Under the pieces are notes generated by a model, which saw only the letters and a list, made by a program, of their open reading frames with translations, did no database searches and had not been told where the DNA came from. 64,000 nucleotides of DNA from Lepidurus packardi (lineage: Eukaryota; Arthropoda; Branchiopoda; Notostraca; Triopsidae), in the NCBI GenBank assembly GCA_023053545.1, contig JAKZAN010000184.1:1-64000 (forward strand), in the 5' to 3' direction. The position numbers and the translations under genes are program-made. Of the stretch, positions 22,403 through 34,849 are shown piece after piece (within the stretch, counting starts at the first letter, position 1; every line of letters begins with the position of its first letter).

Positions 22403-23632
22403 TCATCGTGCTTTCTTGCTCGTCGACTGGAACGATCCGTCAGCTCCGAAACGGCTCTCCGTTAAACTCGATCTCTTATTCACCTCCTTGTCACGCCGCA
22501 CCGGGGTTGCGTCAACCAAGAAGGACTTTTCTTCTCCCTGCTCTTACTTGTTACAGAATATACTCCTCCGAAGATGCGACAGGTCATAGCTCATGGTGGA
22601 GTTGGAGCAGGTCGAAAAGGTTGTTGAGTCAATCGCATACTGTATTTTCTTGGGAATAAATTTCTTGTTCTTGACTTCAAAAATTGTCCTCTGAGCCATT
22701 TGCCTAGTGGGTATCACTCTGATCTTCGCAGTAGGTCTACACAGAATCCAATAAAGAAAGAATTAAGGACAAAGTCTTTACTCTTCGCGGTGTCGTGGAG
22801 TTCGTTTGCGCTCGGGTGTGGCTGCTGATAACATTTTGAGTGGTGTGACCGGGATGGCTGGCTCCTTATCTCTAGATTCCGTGTGTGTTTGGTTCGTACT
22901 ATTGGCATTTTCGCGTTCTTTCCTGATCGCCTGGACAATGTGTTTCCGATCAATACTTTTCATGGGCACTTCCACGAAATCCTGGATGAATGCATTTGAT
23001 TTGGAGTGTTCAAATCTCCTAATAGATTACTCAATGTGACTGTCAAAATCAAGATCCGCTTTTTTAAAAAGGCTCTTCAGCAACATCAGCGTACTCCGGT
23101 TCTGGCACCCGTGGATCAACTGCGTGAAGATGCCCTCAAACAGGCTCAGATAACCCGTCGGCCCTAGCTCCAAGTCCAGGAATCGCACACATCCGATGAT
23201 CTTCATAAGGTTGTTTATCTCTGTTGATTTCTTCTGTTGATTGGATTGCTCATTCACTTCGTTGAGCAAGTCAATATACCAGAGTCTAAACGCCATTTGC
23301 ACCAGTAGAATATGCGTGTCGCTAAGAGCAATGACTAGCAACTGTGATACCTGTTCATTTGGCAAGATTTGCTGAGCTTTATATTGAAGAGAATCCATGC
23401 TAAGTATGAAGTTTTCTCTGAACATATCGAGAAGGACCAAGGGAGAGTCACTGAACGAGAGGAGAGAGCGGACTAAGTGGGAAAAGTCAGTGATAGCATG
23501 GTAGAGGCTATTTTAGGCTTGGGGGTCGGTCCAAGCGGAGTGGGACATAGAAGTAGAGTGGTGGAGGCAGGCCTTGGCGAAGTAATCTGGGAGATAGGCA
23601 GCGAAGAAAGGAGTGGGCTGGAAGAAGTTCAT
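22403..23632 (-). CDS. Unknown helical protein (394 aa)
   Basis: Exons 22782-23632 and 22403-22736, joined by a 45-nt intron, give 394 residues ending on UGA. Residues ~1-220 are mostly alpha-helical with regular hydrophobic spacing; the middle is charged; the C-terminal ~100 residues are basic and probably disordered (NKKFIPKKIQYAID onward, ending SKKAR). No family recognised. Without the intron the two parts look like separate small ORFs; the phase fits exactly (GA + A = Glu). The gene is divergent from the small gene at 23942 across 309 bp. Confidence 0.75.
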
Positions 23633-23941
23633 TTTTTTATGATTTTTGAATGATGGGTGGGCACTTCTATTATGATTTATGATAATGAGAGGAGTGGGTT
23701 GGATATATACCTATTGGGCAGTGAGTGTTGTGCGAAAGGCCTGAATTCTTTGACACCTTTAATTTAAATATCGTGTTTGGTCACCAAAAGCTATATCGCC
23801 TCTTCCCACGCGCCCTAATCCCTAATTCTTGCCTTTAATTTCTCAAACTCTCACTCTTCACATTCCTCCAAGTCGTTATATTCTTCTCATTTGTTACAGC
23901 CTCCATAAATCTTCCATCAGAAGTACTATTGCATTCCATCG

Positions 23942-24211
23942 ATGGCATGCGTCCCTTTGCTGCTTGGTCGAGATATCGCAAATCTGTTAGTTGTTGGTCA
24001 CTGCTGCGGCGTACAACAATCTTTTGAGTGTTGTCATTTATGATATAATGTTTCTTAGAGGAAAATAAATGATGTTACCGATATATTGAAGTATTTCTGT
24101 CATGATACGGTTGCAGTTGAGAATCATCGGGAACTTGCACTGACCACCTTTAGTATCGCTAGTGCTGTGAAGAACTGCAACGAGCTACCAACTGCTGGGA
24201 ATATGGGGTGA
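23942..24211 (+). CDS. Small unknown protein (73 aa)
   Basis: Exons 23942-24010 and 24059-24211 with a 48-nt GT-AG intron, phase 0, encode 73 residues (start LLLGRDIANLLVVGH; exon 2 RKINDVTDILKYFCHDTVAV). It was found by joining two short frames that each close cleanly; the amino-acid make-up is globular. No family recognised. It converges with the AGC kinase gene, whose stop lies 157 bp downstream. Confidence 0.5.
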
Positions 24212-24367
24212 GGACGAGTCACAGTCGATGCGTCTAGAAGATGGGTTTATATTTTGGGATTGTAAGCGCGATAATTTAACAGGCAGAAATTGCAGACATC
24301 GCTTAACATTATAAGTTCCCATAATTATATACAAAAAGTACACGCCATCAACAATAGTAGAGTCCCT

Positions 24368-25481
24368 TCAGAAGGACTCCTCCCTCATCTCGAACTCCTT
24401 AGGGCCTTCATCCTCCACCTCCATCGCACAAGCTGCCTGGTCTTTGTCGAAGGAAAAGCCCAGATAAGGTCTGCAGTCCTCATGGGAATTTTTTAGGTTC
24501 TCCGAAAAAGACTCCACCTCGCACTCTGTGAACTCAGGGTCGAAGTGCGATACGTCCACATCCGACTTGATGGTAGGCACAAAGGGAGACTTGATTTCCT
24601 TTCGCAACAGCTGGTCCCAATTAACTTTCTCGAACCAAGGATGAGTCTTAATTTCTGCAGCGCCGTTAAACCCGAGTCTATCTTCGGGTTTCTTCTGGAA
24701 CAAACGATCGAAAAGCGATTTGAGTTTGGGTGAGGCATAAGGCGGCACATTGGGCTTCTGGGTCTTAATTTTCTCGAACAATTCACTGCGACTTTTAGTG
24801 TAGTAAGGCGGAAGTCCTGTCACCATTTCGTAGATGATGGACCCCAAGCACCACCAATCTACAGCCTTACCATGGCCCTGCTTCAGAATTATTTCCGGGG
24901 CCAGATACTCAGGAGTACCGCAAACAGACATTGCATCGTTATTTTGGGCCTTCATTTTTGAAAGGCCGAAGTCTGTAAGGCGTAAGTAGCCCTCGGCATC
25001 GATCAGCACGTTTTCTGGCTTGAGACTGGAAGTGGTCATAAACAATACAGGGGTTAGGATGGTGGGGTTACTCGCGGTAGACAATGTCTTTGCTGTGTAG
25101 ATATTCGAGGGCCAGAAGCATCTGAGCGGCGTAGAATTTGGCTTGTTCTTCTGAAAGCTTCGACTTCTTGGAAAGGAGGCCAAAAAGTTAGCCACCGGGA
25201 CAGTACTCAAGAACGAAGAAGAGCTTCTTCTCGTTCTGGAAGGAGAAGTACATATCGATGATGAAGGGATGGCTAACTCCAACCAAGACATCGCGTTCAG
25301 TCATGATGTGGTCTTCCTGCTTCTTTTTTTCGATGTGCTTCTTCTTGAGTATCTTCATGGCGTATACCCTATCGGAGCCCTTCTTCTTGACGAGGACGAC
25401 CTTGGCGTAAGAGCCCTTGCCGATGACGGTGAGGAGATTGAAGCTGTCTAGATTGACAGTATTGTTGTTGGGAGTGTCCAT
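24368..25481 (-). CDS. AGC-family Ser/Thr protein kinase
   Basis: Exons 25072-25481 and 24368-25025 (46-nt intron) encode 355 residues. Seen in order: Gly loop [12 protein letters not shown]-type lysine in YAMKILKKK, ribose-binding GGELF with the Glu written UAA (25188-25190), catalytic YRDLKPEN (Asp completed across the intron), LTDFGLSK, an activation segment with [13 protein letters not shown], and DRLGFNG. The C-terminal tail ends with a hydrophobic motif YLGFSF, like the FxxFS/T-F/Y site of S6K, RSK and Akt, so it needs phosphorylation in activation loop and tail. No PH or other regulatory domain precedes the kinase. Substrates unknown. Confidence 0.93.
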
Positions 25482-25897
25482 TTGGAGTTTGTTATAATTA
25501 TAGACACAGGGGTGCTACCGAATTCTTAAAGTCTGCAACACGCCTTTACTCTAGTTGTAAAAGTCAACTAGTCAGCAGAAAACTAAATGCACTATTTAAT
25601 ATAGTGGATGACGCAGATAGAGTCTCGATGGATAGATATATGCATTGTTGTAGTCATCCCCCCAGAATTGTAGCTGCCGAGCCGAGTGGAGAGTAGGGAG
25701 TAAAGCATTCCGAAGTGTGACTGAGAAAGAGGGACTACACAGCATTCGGCTAGATATTTCCGAGAAACTGCTATATTTTATTCTCCCCAACTAATTTATG
25801 CCTTGCCTTCAGATAATACTACCTTGCGTCTCAGCATAATTCTTGATTCTTTACAGAAATCAATCCAAGACCCCTAAAATAACCGCCACCCTCTCTC
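25482..25897. other. 416-bp divergent intergenic region
   Basis: This gap lies between the start of the AGC kinase (minus) and the start of the second S11 peptidase (plus). I see no convincing coding frame, tRNA or repeat. It presumably carries both promoters and 5' leaders. Confidence 0.5.
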
Positions 25898-27106
25898 ATG
25901 TCTGCCACAGCTCCTAAATAGAAAAGATCCCAGTCCGTCACCAAACTTCCCTCTCTTGCCCTCAAAAAGAATATCTCTTCCATCACCAGGACATCTCCCA
26001 CTAAAATATCCCCGACCAAATCCAACAGAACAGCCTCCATACAACATTCACTCGTTAAGCTCCCTCTTCCAAAAAGAGACTCTTCTCTCCTAAACCCTCT
26101 GACCTGCTCTGTAGTCTAATAGCTGCCTCCTCTCGAGAATTTCCCTGTTAGTGCTCGTTCTTGGTTACTGGCCATCCGTACGCCTTTCACAATTGTCAAA
26201 TGTAACATAAGTCTTTAACAAACTTTTGATACCTACTCAGCCTACAATGCATAGATCAAACGATAAATGGCTAGTCTCACCAAAATGATGACCCTCATCG
26301 CGACTATGCGCTTGGTCAAGAAATTCAATCTTGACCTTCATCACACTTATTTACGAGTTACCATGACTGCTCTCGATGTGATTGGAACCATAGCTGAGTT
26401 AGAACTAGGCGAGTGGCTCAATATCTATGACCTGCTACTGGGACTGATGCTGCCCAGCGGCAATGATTGCGCCAATGTCTTGGCCGAGAATCTGGGGGCT
26501 CTGCTATTTTTTGACCGAATCGGTGAGAAATCTGTATCGACAGGTAACAGCATAATTAGACCCATAACATCAATAACCCCACAAGGACAAGGTTTGTGAG
26601 GCGCAGGCTTGAAAAGCATCGACCTGAGCGATGACTATACCAACATTAAACTATACGTCGATGCCTTCTGCAAGTACATGAACAATCTGGCGCGAGAATT
26701 CAAAATGACCAAAACGATGTTCAGTAATCCACATGGGCTATCAGGTAGAGACCACTATTCTACAGCAGAAGACATGGCCTTGTTGGCACACTAACTGCTC
26801 AAGGACCCCATTGCTAGTAGAATCGTGAGTTGCCAGAAACACACCCCCAAAATCAAGATTTGCAACAATAATCAGATCACGAGCCGCGATATGGTATGGG
26901 AAAATACGAACAGGCTGTTGCAGAATGAGGAGTACACGGGAGTTAAGACGGGTCACACTTTCCAGGCTGGGGGATGCCTGGCGTCTTTCCTCCCTGGGTT
27001 GGACTTGCTAGTAGTTGTACTGGGCAGCAAGACATCAGACTCGAGATTCAGCGATACCTAAGTGCTAGTCGAGGGCTACAAGAAGAATAGTCTGGCGAGT
27101 GTGTGA
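25898..27106 (+). CDS. Peptidase S11 (D-Ala-D-Ala carboxypeptidase-like), second copy
   Basis: Exons 25898-26543 and 26607-27106 (63-nt intron) encode 381 residues. The SxxK box is MASLTKMMT, the SxN box LMLPSGNDCAN, then FSNPHGLSGRDHYS, and the third box VKTGHT, so the active site is complete. The ~125 residues before the SxxK serine are basic and Ser/Pro/Thr-rich, without an obvious signal peptide. The core is close to that of 3445-5162 (both have ASLTK and GLMLPSGND), but the extensions differ in length and sequence, suggesting an older duplication. Function in a peptidoglycan-free cell is unknown; action on bacterial prey wall fragments is one possibility. Confidence 0.86.
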
Positions 27107-27283
27107 TATGATGTAGGAGTTCGTGCTTGAGAGTTATACTGATAGTGAACCCGTTAGTTTTAGATTAAAATTATTCGAGGACAGAAAATATGAGTATCTA
27201 TAGAGGGAGTTAGTCCCATTGGAACAATAATATTAATTCCCGATTGCCCCTCTTCTCGACTCCATTGCTCATAACTACTCCCC

Positions 27284-28079
27284 ATGCTCAAATCTCTCAC
27301 CCTTTCTCTCAATAGGTGCTTCTCCCAATCCCTAGAAAAAACACAATTCTATCCTCGCCTCAACGCCCACCTGCCTCTCCTCGACTATGAGTACTCCTCG
27401 ATCATAGAACACGAAGTAAACAACAATAGACTCCTAGATGCTACGCGAATCCTCATCCAGGTACTCCCACAAGCCATTAACTCTCCTCTCAGAGCCACCT
27501 CCACGGTATCGTTCTCGACACCCAAGTCTACGACCGCATCTTCCAGAAAGGAAAGTAGCAAGACCTCTGTCCAACCTACTCGGAACTTCTCTACACGTTG
27601 TCTCGCCAATTCTTTAGTCCCACGCCTGTTGTGTAACTCAAACTCATCCTTACAACTATGTTTCCGTTCAATTATTTAGCATACCTTTGATGTAGCATGC
27701 TTACCGATTTTCCCATTCTTCGTCTCTACGTGAGAAACTCACGGCTGACTTCACTCGCCTTAATACCCAACCCCCAACTGAGGTGGAATCCTAACCTTAA
27801 TCTCCCAACCCTTCTAGCGAAAAAATCTCAAAGCTTAACCAGCAAGCAGCAGGTCTGGGAAATGCGAGCAAACGTATGATGGCTGATGTGCTGTCGGGAG
27901 TGAACAACCTGGGGTAACTAAAGCAAGCAGTTGAAAGCCTTCTGGCTGAGAGCGGAAGCCTTGTGCTACATGACCTGTCGATAAACTTCGATGAGAACAC
28001 GGATAGCCTGGAAGCAGCGATGAAGAACATCTCGATTGGGAGAATAGAAATCACAAAGAACAGCAACAGCAACGAATGA
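27284..28079 (+). CDS. Unknown protein with possible mitochondrial presequence (232 aa)
   Basis: Exons 27284-27460, 27493-27630 and 27696-28079 (introns 32 and 65 nt) encode 232 residues. The N-terminus MLKSLTLSLNRCFSQS is basic, Ser/Leu-rich and lacks acidic residues, like a mitochondrial targeting peptide. The middle is globular (HGIVLDTQVYDRIFQKGKE), the C-terminal ~100 residues helical with acidic patches. No family recognised. The 65-nt intron boundaries could shift by three bases. Confidence 0.68.
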
Positions 28080-28223
28080 GGGTGTTGGAGGGTTTATAGT
28101 CAAATTGCATCGAACACTTCTTTTCTTTATTTTTGGATCCTTTTTCCTACCTTTATTCCGCCCTCCTGCTCTTTTGCCTATTTCAAATCTCCATATTTTA
28201 ATTATCTTTCATCCAGACTTCCC

Positions 28224-28856
28224 ATGAAAGCTATCCTCAGCCCCACACTATATGCTGTTGGCGTTGGCGCTCTCCTCTTTAGCACCCGTCGGTCCACAGA
28301 CCCCCTCATCCCCCTCCCCGAATACCTCGCCCTCGCTCCTTTCTGGACCTTTGTCGTCAGGCCTAGTGGCCTCTTCTGGAACAAAGTAACCCTCTTCCCG
28401 TTTATCAACTCTCAGAACGTGAACAAAATGCTAGCTACAGCAGCAGGGTACCCAGCCGAGATGAAACATTTTAAGGAGATGTATCTGGCCAACAATCGGG
28501 CAATGCTGCTGTAACTGATATCCAACCAACTCTTCTACCATGGACTCATAGCCTGTGCCTTCACGTTTTACATGTACCAAGTCCGAAAACACATTGACGG
28601 CATCCCGCCCAAGACAGACTATGTGGAGACACTGGGTGTGATAGCAGTGGATCTTCTCAAGACTAGATTGAGTCTAGGACTGTTAGGGATGGGGATGGAT
28701 TTCTGGGTGAGCTACTCTAATGCGAAGCGATGTCTAGCACGTAACGGGCCGGTGGTAATGCCTTAGGGGTCGAAAAGGATTCTGCTGATGAAGGATCTGG
28801 TGATCGGACTGACCTGGTACATGTTCTGCCTACACAAGCTGTACTCGGTTTATTGA
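28224..28856 (+). CDS. Multi-spanning membrane protein (210 aa)
   Basis: A single exon of 211 codons with two internal Glu UAR codons, ending on UGA at 28854-28856. It shows four to five hydrophobic stretches, including LYAVGVGALLF, FYHGLIACAFTFYMY and DLVIGLTWYMFCLHKLY. The N-terminus begins with a hydrophobic helix that could be a signal anchor. No family recognised. Start ATG at 28224 is the first in frame. Confidence 0.75.
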
Positions 28857-28990
28857 TGTGGACTGTTAAATTTATATAAAAACCATGCAGGATACTCAAC
28901 GGGGTAATTCTGGTTGTAGATAGTAATAAAAACTGAGCAATCAGAACAAAAGTACAGGCGACAAAGTAGTCCGTAGGCTTCGCGAAGACC

Positions 28991-30806
28991 ATGAAAATCA
29001 TATCGATCATCGTCCAGAGCAAGAAGGGCGAGAACTTGCTCATGGTCAACAGCAACGAGTGTTCTGCACGTTAAGCCACTCGGTATTCCTCTGCTGTCTA
29101 CCTCTACATCCTCGACTGCCTAAGTACAAACAATCACCAACACTTGTGACAAACGCCTCACTCCTTTAGAAAACGGTCTCAAGGTCTAGCGATGGTTCTG
29201 CGTCGAGCACGATCTCTACTGCGTTTCCAACATGACCAAATAGTACATCGTCTATCTCCTGGTTCGAAAGAATGACCTATTCATCGCTTACGACGCACTA
29301 CGCAAGCTTGACGACTACTTCAACAGGGTCATCCGCGTCGAAAACCTGCCTAAAAAACAAATCTAAGTAATCACTGTTGTCTGACTTCTCCCGCATCGTA
29401 CCTTTACTTGATCCAGCTGCTCAGTCTTTTCGAATAGTTTTTGTACTCAAGATAGATCCCTCAGGGCGAGCCTACCATACTCAACAAACCATCACTTGCC
29501 TCAAGGAGGAAACCAGCAGACCAGGAGGTTCTTAATCGGTTCACCCACATACAAGTCGAAGCTGAGAAAAAAACACTGGCTGATAACCTAACTCGGATGG
29601 GTCGCGATAGCCTGAAAAGTTAGAAGTAAAAATACTAAGTGGTGCAGAGCGCCAAACGAATCACACTGAAAGTGCTAGACGAACTGCATATATTTGAAGT
29701 CAACCAGCCCAAATAAAGATTCCAGCGCAAATATAGAAGCAGGATCGCAGCAGCAGCCTTCCCCAACTACACGCGTCCTGTTAAAGAAGAGTAGCAGACC
29801 ATCCTGATCGAGTAGGAATAGCCTCAGACGCCACCCGAACCCCTAAGCAAGCATGCCGACTCTCGAAGCAACCAGGCCGAATCGACTTTGAAGAAAGATA
29901 GTACTTTGGCAGTCCCGACAACGCGATTAACGAACTAAAGAAAATAAGGATAAGCCACGGTCTAAAGGCTATCTCTGAGCTCGAGTCAGATGAGCTACGT
30001 GCCCGACTGCTTCAAGATCAAAATTCAGGTACTACATTTCAAAACCTGGGCCTATGAACTTAAGCTGTACTTAGTAAAAACTGCAACTAGTGCTGCATGA
30101 CGAGAAAGTAAAAAATGTGAACCAGATCGGCCAGGTCATGGTCACAGGCGATCCGAACTTCAAGCCGCAGCTAACCCTCATAGGCGAACCCTGGCTCAAC
30201 AAGAAAGTGGTGATGACCAGGCTTACGCCAAACTCCCACGTCTCCAGACAGATAGCGGATAATAAATACGAGTACAATCTTTCTAGTTTGAGGTGATTTA
30301 GAGTTGAACTGGTCGACAATGGCAAGCCCAAGGGTGTAATCGATTACATCATTCTGAAAGAAACGTTCGGCGCCGAGAAGATCCCCCTGATGTTCGCATA
30401 TAGTCACTCCACTAAAAAAGAGGAGAAGGGTAGTGTTGTCGAGTTCATCTTCAAATACAAGTTCAATGACAAGTGGAAAACTCTTCTCTATGACATTGAT
30501 ATAGAGGTGCTCCTCGAGCCCACATTCATTTTCTCGGACTGCCAAACAAGCCCAATGGCTAACTCGCTGCAGGGGCGTAAGGTGACATGGAAGGCCAAAC
30601 AGCTAACGTAGAAGGCTCGGGGAAAACTATGTCTGAGTTTCCATGAGGCCAGCATAGCTGCGAAGGAAATAATAAAAGAAGTGCGGATAGTGATGCGCTC
30701 ATAGAGGACTCTTATCAAAGAAATGTAGGTGGTTGGGATATGTCAGGGCAACACGATCAACGCAAAACGCACGATCCTGGTGTAGTATAAAATCATGCCT
30801 AATTGA
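28991..30806 (+). CDS. Coatomer subunit delta (delta-COP)
   Basis: Four exons (28991-29123, 29170-29366, 29417-30028, 30075-30806; introns 46, 50 and 46 nt) encode 557 residues. The N-terminal ~110 residues look like a longin domain (MKIISIIVQSKKGENLL; then EYIVYLLVRKNDLF). A charged Lys/Glu linker follows. The C-terminal mu-homology domain starts CFKIKIQEKLQLVLHDE, as delta-COP does with its VRIEEKL segment, and ends ILVEYKIMPN like the TTFLVDKYEIL end of the animal protein. Delta-COP is part of the COPI coat that returns vesicles from Golgi to ER. Length is near the family's ~510. A mu-type adaptin is the alternative. Confidence 0.75.
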
Positions 30807-30902
30807 TCATGAACAAGATTTATTAACTGGAGTAATAGGGGTACTCGATTGTTATTTTGCTTAGTCGAATTAGATAAATCACGCTGTCAGCTCCACCAAC
30901 TC

Positions 30903-32384
30903 TCAGGGTTTCTTGGCCGGCGCCATCAGGCTGGCGGCTGTATCATACAGATGTTGGTGGATACGCTCGATATGGCACATGTAGTGTTCAATTTTGCGCT
31001 GGGTCACCGCCATGTCTGCAGGTTCATCGATGTTCCAAGGTTTCTCGAGTCTCTCGATCAAAAAAGGCTCCAGGACCCTATAATGCAAAGTCACTAAGTC
31101 TGTCAGGAAGAGACATTTATTGATGAGGTCGAATCCACTGCCAAAGGAACATGCTTTTATCGCCATGTACTTCTTGGACTTTTCATTAGAGTTGATTGAC
31201 TTGTCATCAGTGTAGACTGATATTTTGTCGTCATAGAAGCAGAGTTGGCTGATGCAGTAGATCATGGCATCTGCATTCTCATTGTTCTGGTCGTAGGGCG
31301 AAACAAGGACCACCTCGAGTAGATTGTGTTTGAAGGTGTACTCTATCTTGATGACATACTCTGGACGGATCATTTTCCCTGAAAAGACTTAGGCGAGAAG
31401 TCTATCCAGTTCACCCAAACTGGTGTTCCCATCGAACTTCCGCGACATGATGAAACCCTCAATGTTAGCATTTGGGTCTGTGGACTTCTCAAAATCCAGG
31501 CTTTCCAGAAAGTTCATAAGGTTCTTGATAATGAGTTGCTCGGGATTGAGGGCAGTGGCGAAGGGATTAGTGGTTGTAGTTTTCTTGAGCAGATGGTCAA
31601 GGACGGATAAGCTGTCGTTGTAGGCAGATTTTATGTCGTGGAAATCCCTGCACTCACCCTTTTTGATTCGAAGGCAGTCCATAAACTGCCGTGCATCAAT
31701 GTTTTCTAGGTTTCTGTAGTGCTTCTTGCCTTCCGTCGTCTCATTCTGCTTATTGTCGTTCTTGGCCTTCGTATTTTTCTACTCTGCAAAAAGGTTCTCC
31801 ATGTTTACACGCAAAGCATACACTACCACATACTTCAGGCCTCTGCTCCCTGCCCCTTTTTATGCTCTGAATTCATCCACAATCAAAGGCATCAGACTCG
31901 TCTGAGTTATTTTGACTAGTATCGACTTCTTCTGCATCAGATCTGTTTAGTCAAAGAGTCTCAATACCTCCTTGGCTCTTGCTCTCTGAACTTTCTCGTT
32001 TGAAGCCTGGCTAGGATCTCTAGCGGTCTTTTCAAATATTTTACGGCCTTGGTCGATGAATTTGTTGATGTCGGGACTGGGCTTGCTGTCCTTGATAAAT
32101 CTGCACTTGTCCAAGTCTTAGATGTATTCCTTGATTTTGAGAGGGATGTTAATATCATGGGAGAACACAGGGTCCTTAACGAGGAGAGTAATTAAAGGAT
32201 TGGGTGGTTCAGCACGTCTGAATTCGTATTTGATATGATGCCCGTGGAGGAGTGCAGCCACATAATCAGAGAAGAACTCGATAATGACATCTTCCCATTG
32301 GGGGGAGTTGAGGGGGAGGCTGATTTATCCTTGCTAGCGCGGGAAGATTGAGCGGTATTCTCCTTTGGGGATCTCCTTGATCAT
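30903..32384 (-). CDS. Unknown conserved-looking protein (493 aa)
   Basis: One long exon of 494 codons from ATG 32382-32384 to UGA 30903-30905, held open by about ten UAR Glu codons. It is globular and mixed alpha/beta (SLPLNSPQWEDVIIEFFSDY; PLIVDEFRAEKGAG; KYVVVYALRVNM; EYVIKIEYTFKHNLLEVVLV). No motif lets me name it. The complete ORF, even composition and lack of introns argue it is real. Confidence 0.82.
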
Positions 32385-32599
32385 TTGTCGACTCTGACTC
32401 GGAACTGTGTGGAAACAAGAATAATAAACAACTATCGAAGTCTAGACCAGAAATAAACTATTATTCATGGATCTCCAGTAAATTTTCACTGTATCCTCAA
32501 TTCATCATCTGAAGGCACCGTATTCAAGATTCGATTAGAGATTCACAAGAATGAGGAGGATGGAGAGAAAGATGAATTGTGGGTTGGCAAAGACCCATG

Positions 32600-34679
32600 T
32601 CACTGCGAGATCAGCGTATAGAGGTTGCAAAGCCCCATCCGAGAGCAACTCGCGAAGCTGTTCACCCCGTTGAACGTCGCATATACTACGTTATCGCTAG
32701 CATCAGACAAGTTGTGGGTCAGATAGCTCTTGCTATTCAGTCCACGCAACAAGCACAGTCTGCCATCGAACGAGCTAGTGAGTAAGTACTTGCCGCAGGC
32801 TTCCACGGATCGGATCTCTTCTGTGTGGATGTTGATAGTATTTTTCACACGCAGCTGGGAGAGCTCCAAGTTGCTTAAGGATCCGTTCTTATGCGATACT
32901 ATAATTTAATTGGTCTGTGAGGGAAATCATCGTAAATACTAATCCTTACATTGTCGGCGATATAGGTAACTTCACTCGATAACTGCTGCGACGTCGCTTC
33001 GCAGGCCCCTGTGCGGACGTCCCACACTCTGACTGTGAAGTCACGTCCTACTGACACGATGTAGTTGTCGTTATCCAGGAATCGTACACCGTTAACGGTG
33101 TAAGTATGACCCTTGAACACCACTGTGTTTCTATTTTTCCAAAGATCCCATGTTCTGATTGTGGAGTCTTCAGAACAGGAAAGCAAGCTAGAGTTTGAAC
33201 TATTGAACTTAACCATTCGGACAGGGGCATCATGCTTCCCAACTAACTGGGTCGCATGATTTGGTTGGCGACTTGCCAGACTACGCTAAAGATTTGTTAG
33301 CTTTACGGTTTGGTCCACGGAGCAACTCGCGATCAATTGGTCATCACTTGACCAGTCGACAAAAAAGACTGACTTGATATGTATGTTCGGGATTTCATAG
33401 AGCGGGTCCAATTCAGAAGATAGCAGATGGCCCTCAAAACGGGAGGGGTCGTATTTTGAGACATCGAAGATCTTGATGGCTGCATTCAGGTTGCCGATAG
33501 CCATGTATTTCTTATTTTTGGAGAATTTGCAGACACGAACCACCTTAGAGTCTTGATAGGAAGCTACGTTACGGATCACAGGCGCCCTGACGCTTCTATC
33601 CGAAGGCTGTTGGTCCTGTATTTGCGAGAAAGTAAAGTTGTCATTCGAGTTATCGTGTCCTTCGTACACCACAGAGTTCTCATTTTGCGAAAGATACTCC
33701 TCATGTCTTTGTTCTGAATCCATGTTCTTCAAATAAGTAATCGTGTCAAGCTTAGGGATTTTGGGCCGCATCGGCGACACCTCTTTTTTGGAGTTGGAGT
33801 CTGCAAGATTTCGACTAACGGTGGGCGTATTGCTGGCTGAGTTGTTGTTGGCTGCAGTCATCCGAGTGTCCGCCTGCCGAGGGTTCTTGACGTCAACAAA
33901 ATCATCGGCCATGTGGTCAATATAGCTGTATTTGCCCTGCGGCTGGCGAGTTGAAACGTTGCTGGAAGGGAGGTTAACCTGGAGTGAAGTAGTTCGGGGT
34001 TATTATTTTCTATGTCTGATCTGGTTGTTCAGGGATTGTTGCTCACTATTCTCTCTTCTCAGATAATGCTTGATGGCTTCTTCGAGTTTGATATCGTACT
34101 CTGGGTTGGGACTGCCTCCATTGATATTGGACTCGAGGATCTCGATGTAAGGCTTGATGAAGTCGAAGCACGCCAGCCTCCCTTTGGAGACTGTCCACCT
34201 CTCGAACCCAGGATGTTCCCGCATGTTTTTCAGCGTCAGGAAATAAAAGAGCGAGTGGTACTCCTCTTCGGTGCAATAGTTTACGATTTCCTTTTCGAGC
34301 AGTTCCCTTAACTCTGTCTCGTTGGGGTTTTCGACCAGCTCGAACAATCTCTGCTTGCAAATTTCCAGCATCACTCTCTTGAAATCCTTTTCATCGAGTC
34401 GCGCCTCGAAAGGTACCATGAAGGTCATGGCCTCCATGTAGTTGCCCTCCACGATCATGCGTCGCAGGAAGTCTACCTCCTTCGAGTAGGGTTCGAGTGT
34501 TAACTAAAAAGGCTGAAGGTGAAGATGACTACGTCAGATTCTCTTTAGAGAGTGATGAAAGAATCGGTGAAGCCGTTGTTCAGAAGATATCGCTAAAGGT
34601 TGTGGTTAAAGATTGGTTAATCAGGGAAATAAAGTACCATGATAGTTTTGAGGGTGACAGTGGTTTGGTCTTCCTTCAT
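32600..34679 (-). CDS. WDR47-like protein (LisH-CTLH plus WD40 propeller)
   Basis: Exons 34533-34679, 32950-34503 and 32600-32914 (introns 29 and 35 nt) encode 671 residues. Residues ~33-49 form a LisH motif (YLLNNGFTDSFITLERES), followed by a CTLH-like helical domain (VDFLRRMIVEGNYMEAMTF; EEYHSLFYFLTL) that tracks WDR47. A low-complexity linker leads to WD40 repeats (SCSEDSTIRTWDLWKN, SVGRDFTVRVWDVRTG, HTYTVNGVRFLDND, SSFDGRLCLL). WDR47 works on microtubules and ciliary central-pair assembly in animals; a microtubule role here is inferred. The last intron restores the propeller frame. Confidence 0.83.
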
Positions 34680-34849
34680 GGGTCAAGAGTAGGATATGAG
34701 GGGCAGTTGGATTTGTAATGTTAACGCGTGATGGCAAAAGAGGACACTAATCTGTAGGAAGAGTTAGCAGTTGTCGGATTAAACCTGTTCCGACCAATTT
34801 TTATATGTTGATCATAATTAAATTTGAAGCTAAAAGAAAGGATTAGTCC

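Noticed and set aside
28717-29055. Minus-strand hydrophobic ORF over the start of delta-COP
   Set aside because: It overlaps the end of one good gene and the start of another on the plus strand, and uses alternative start codons.
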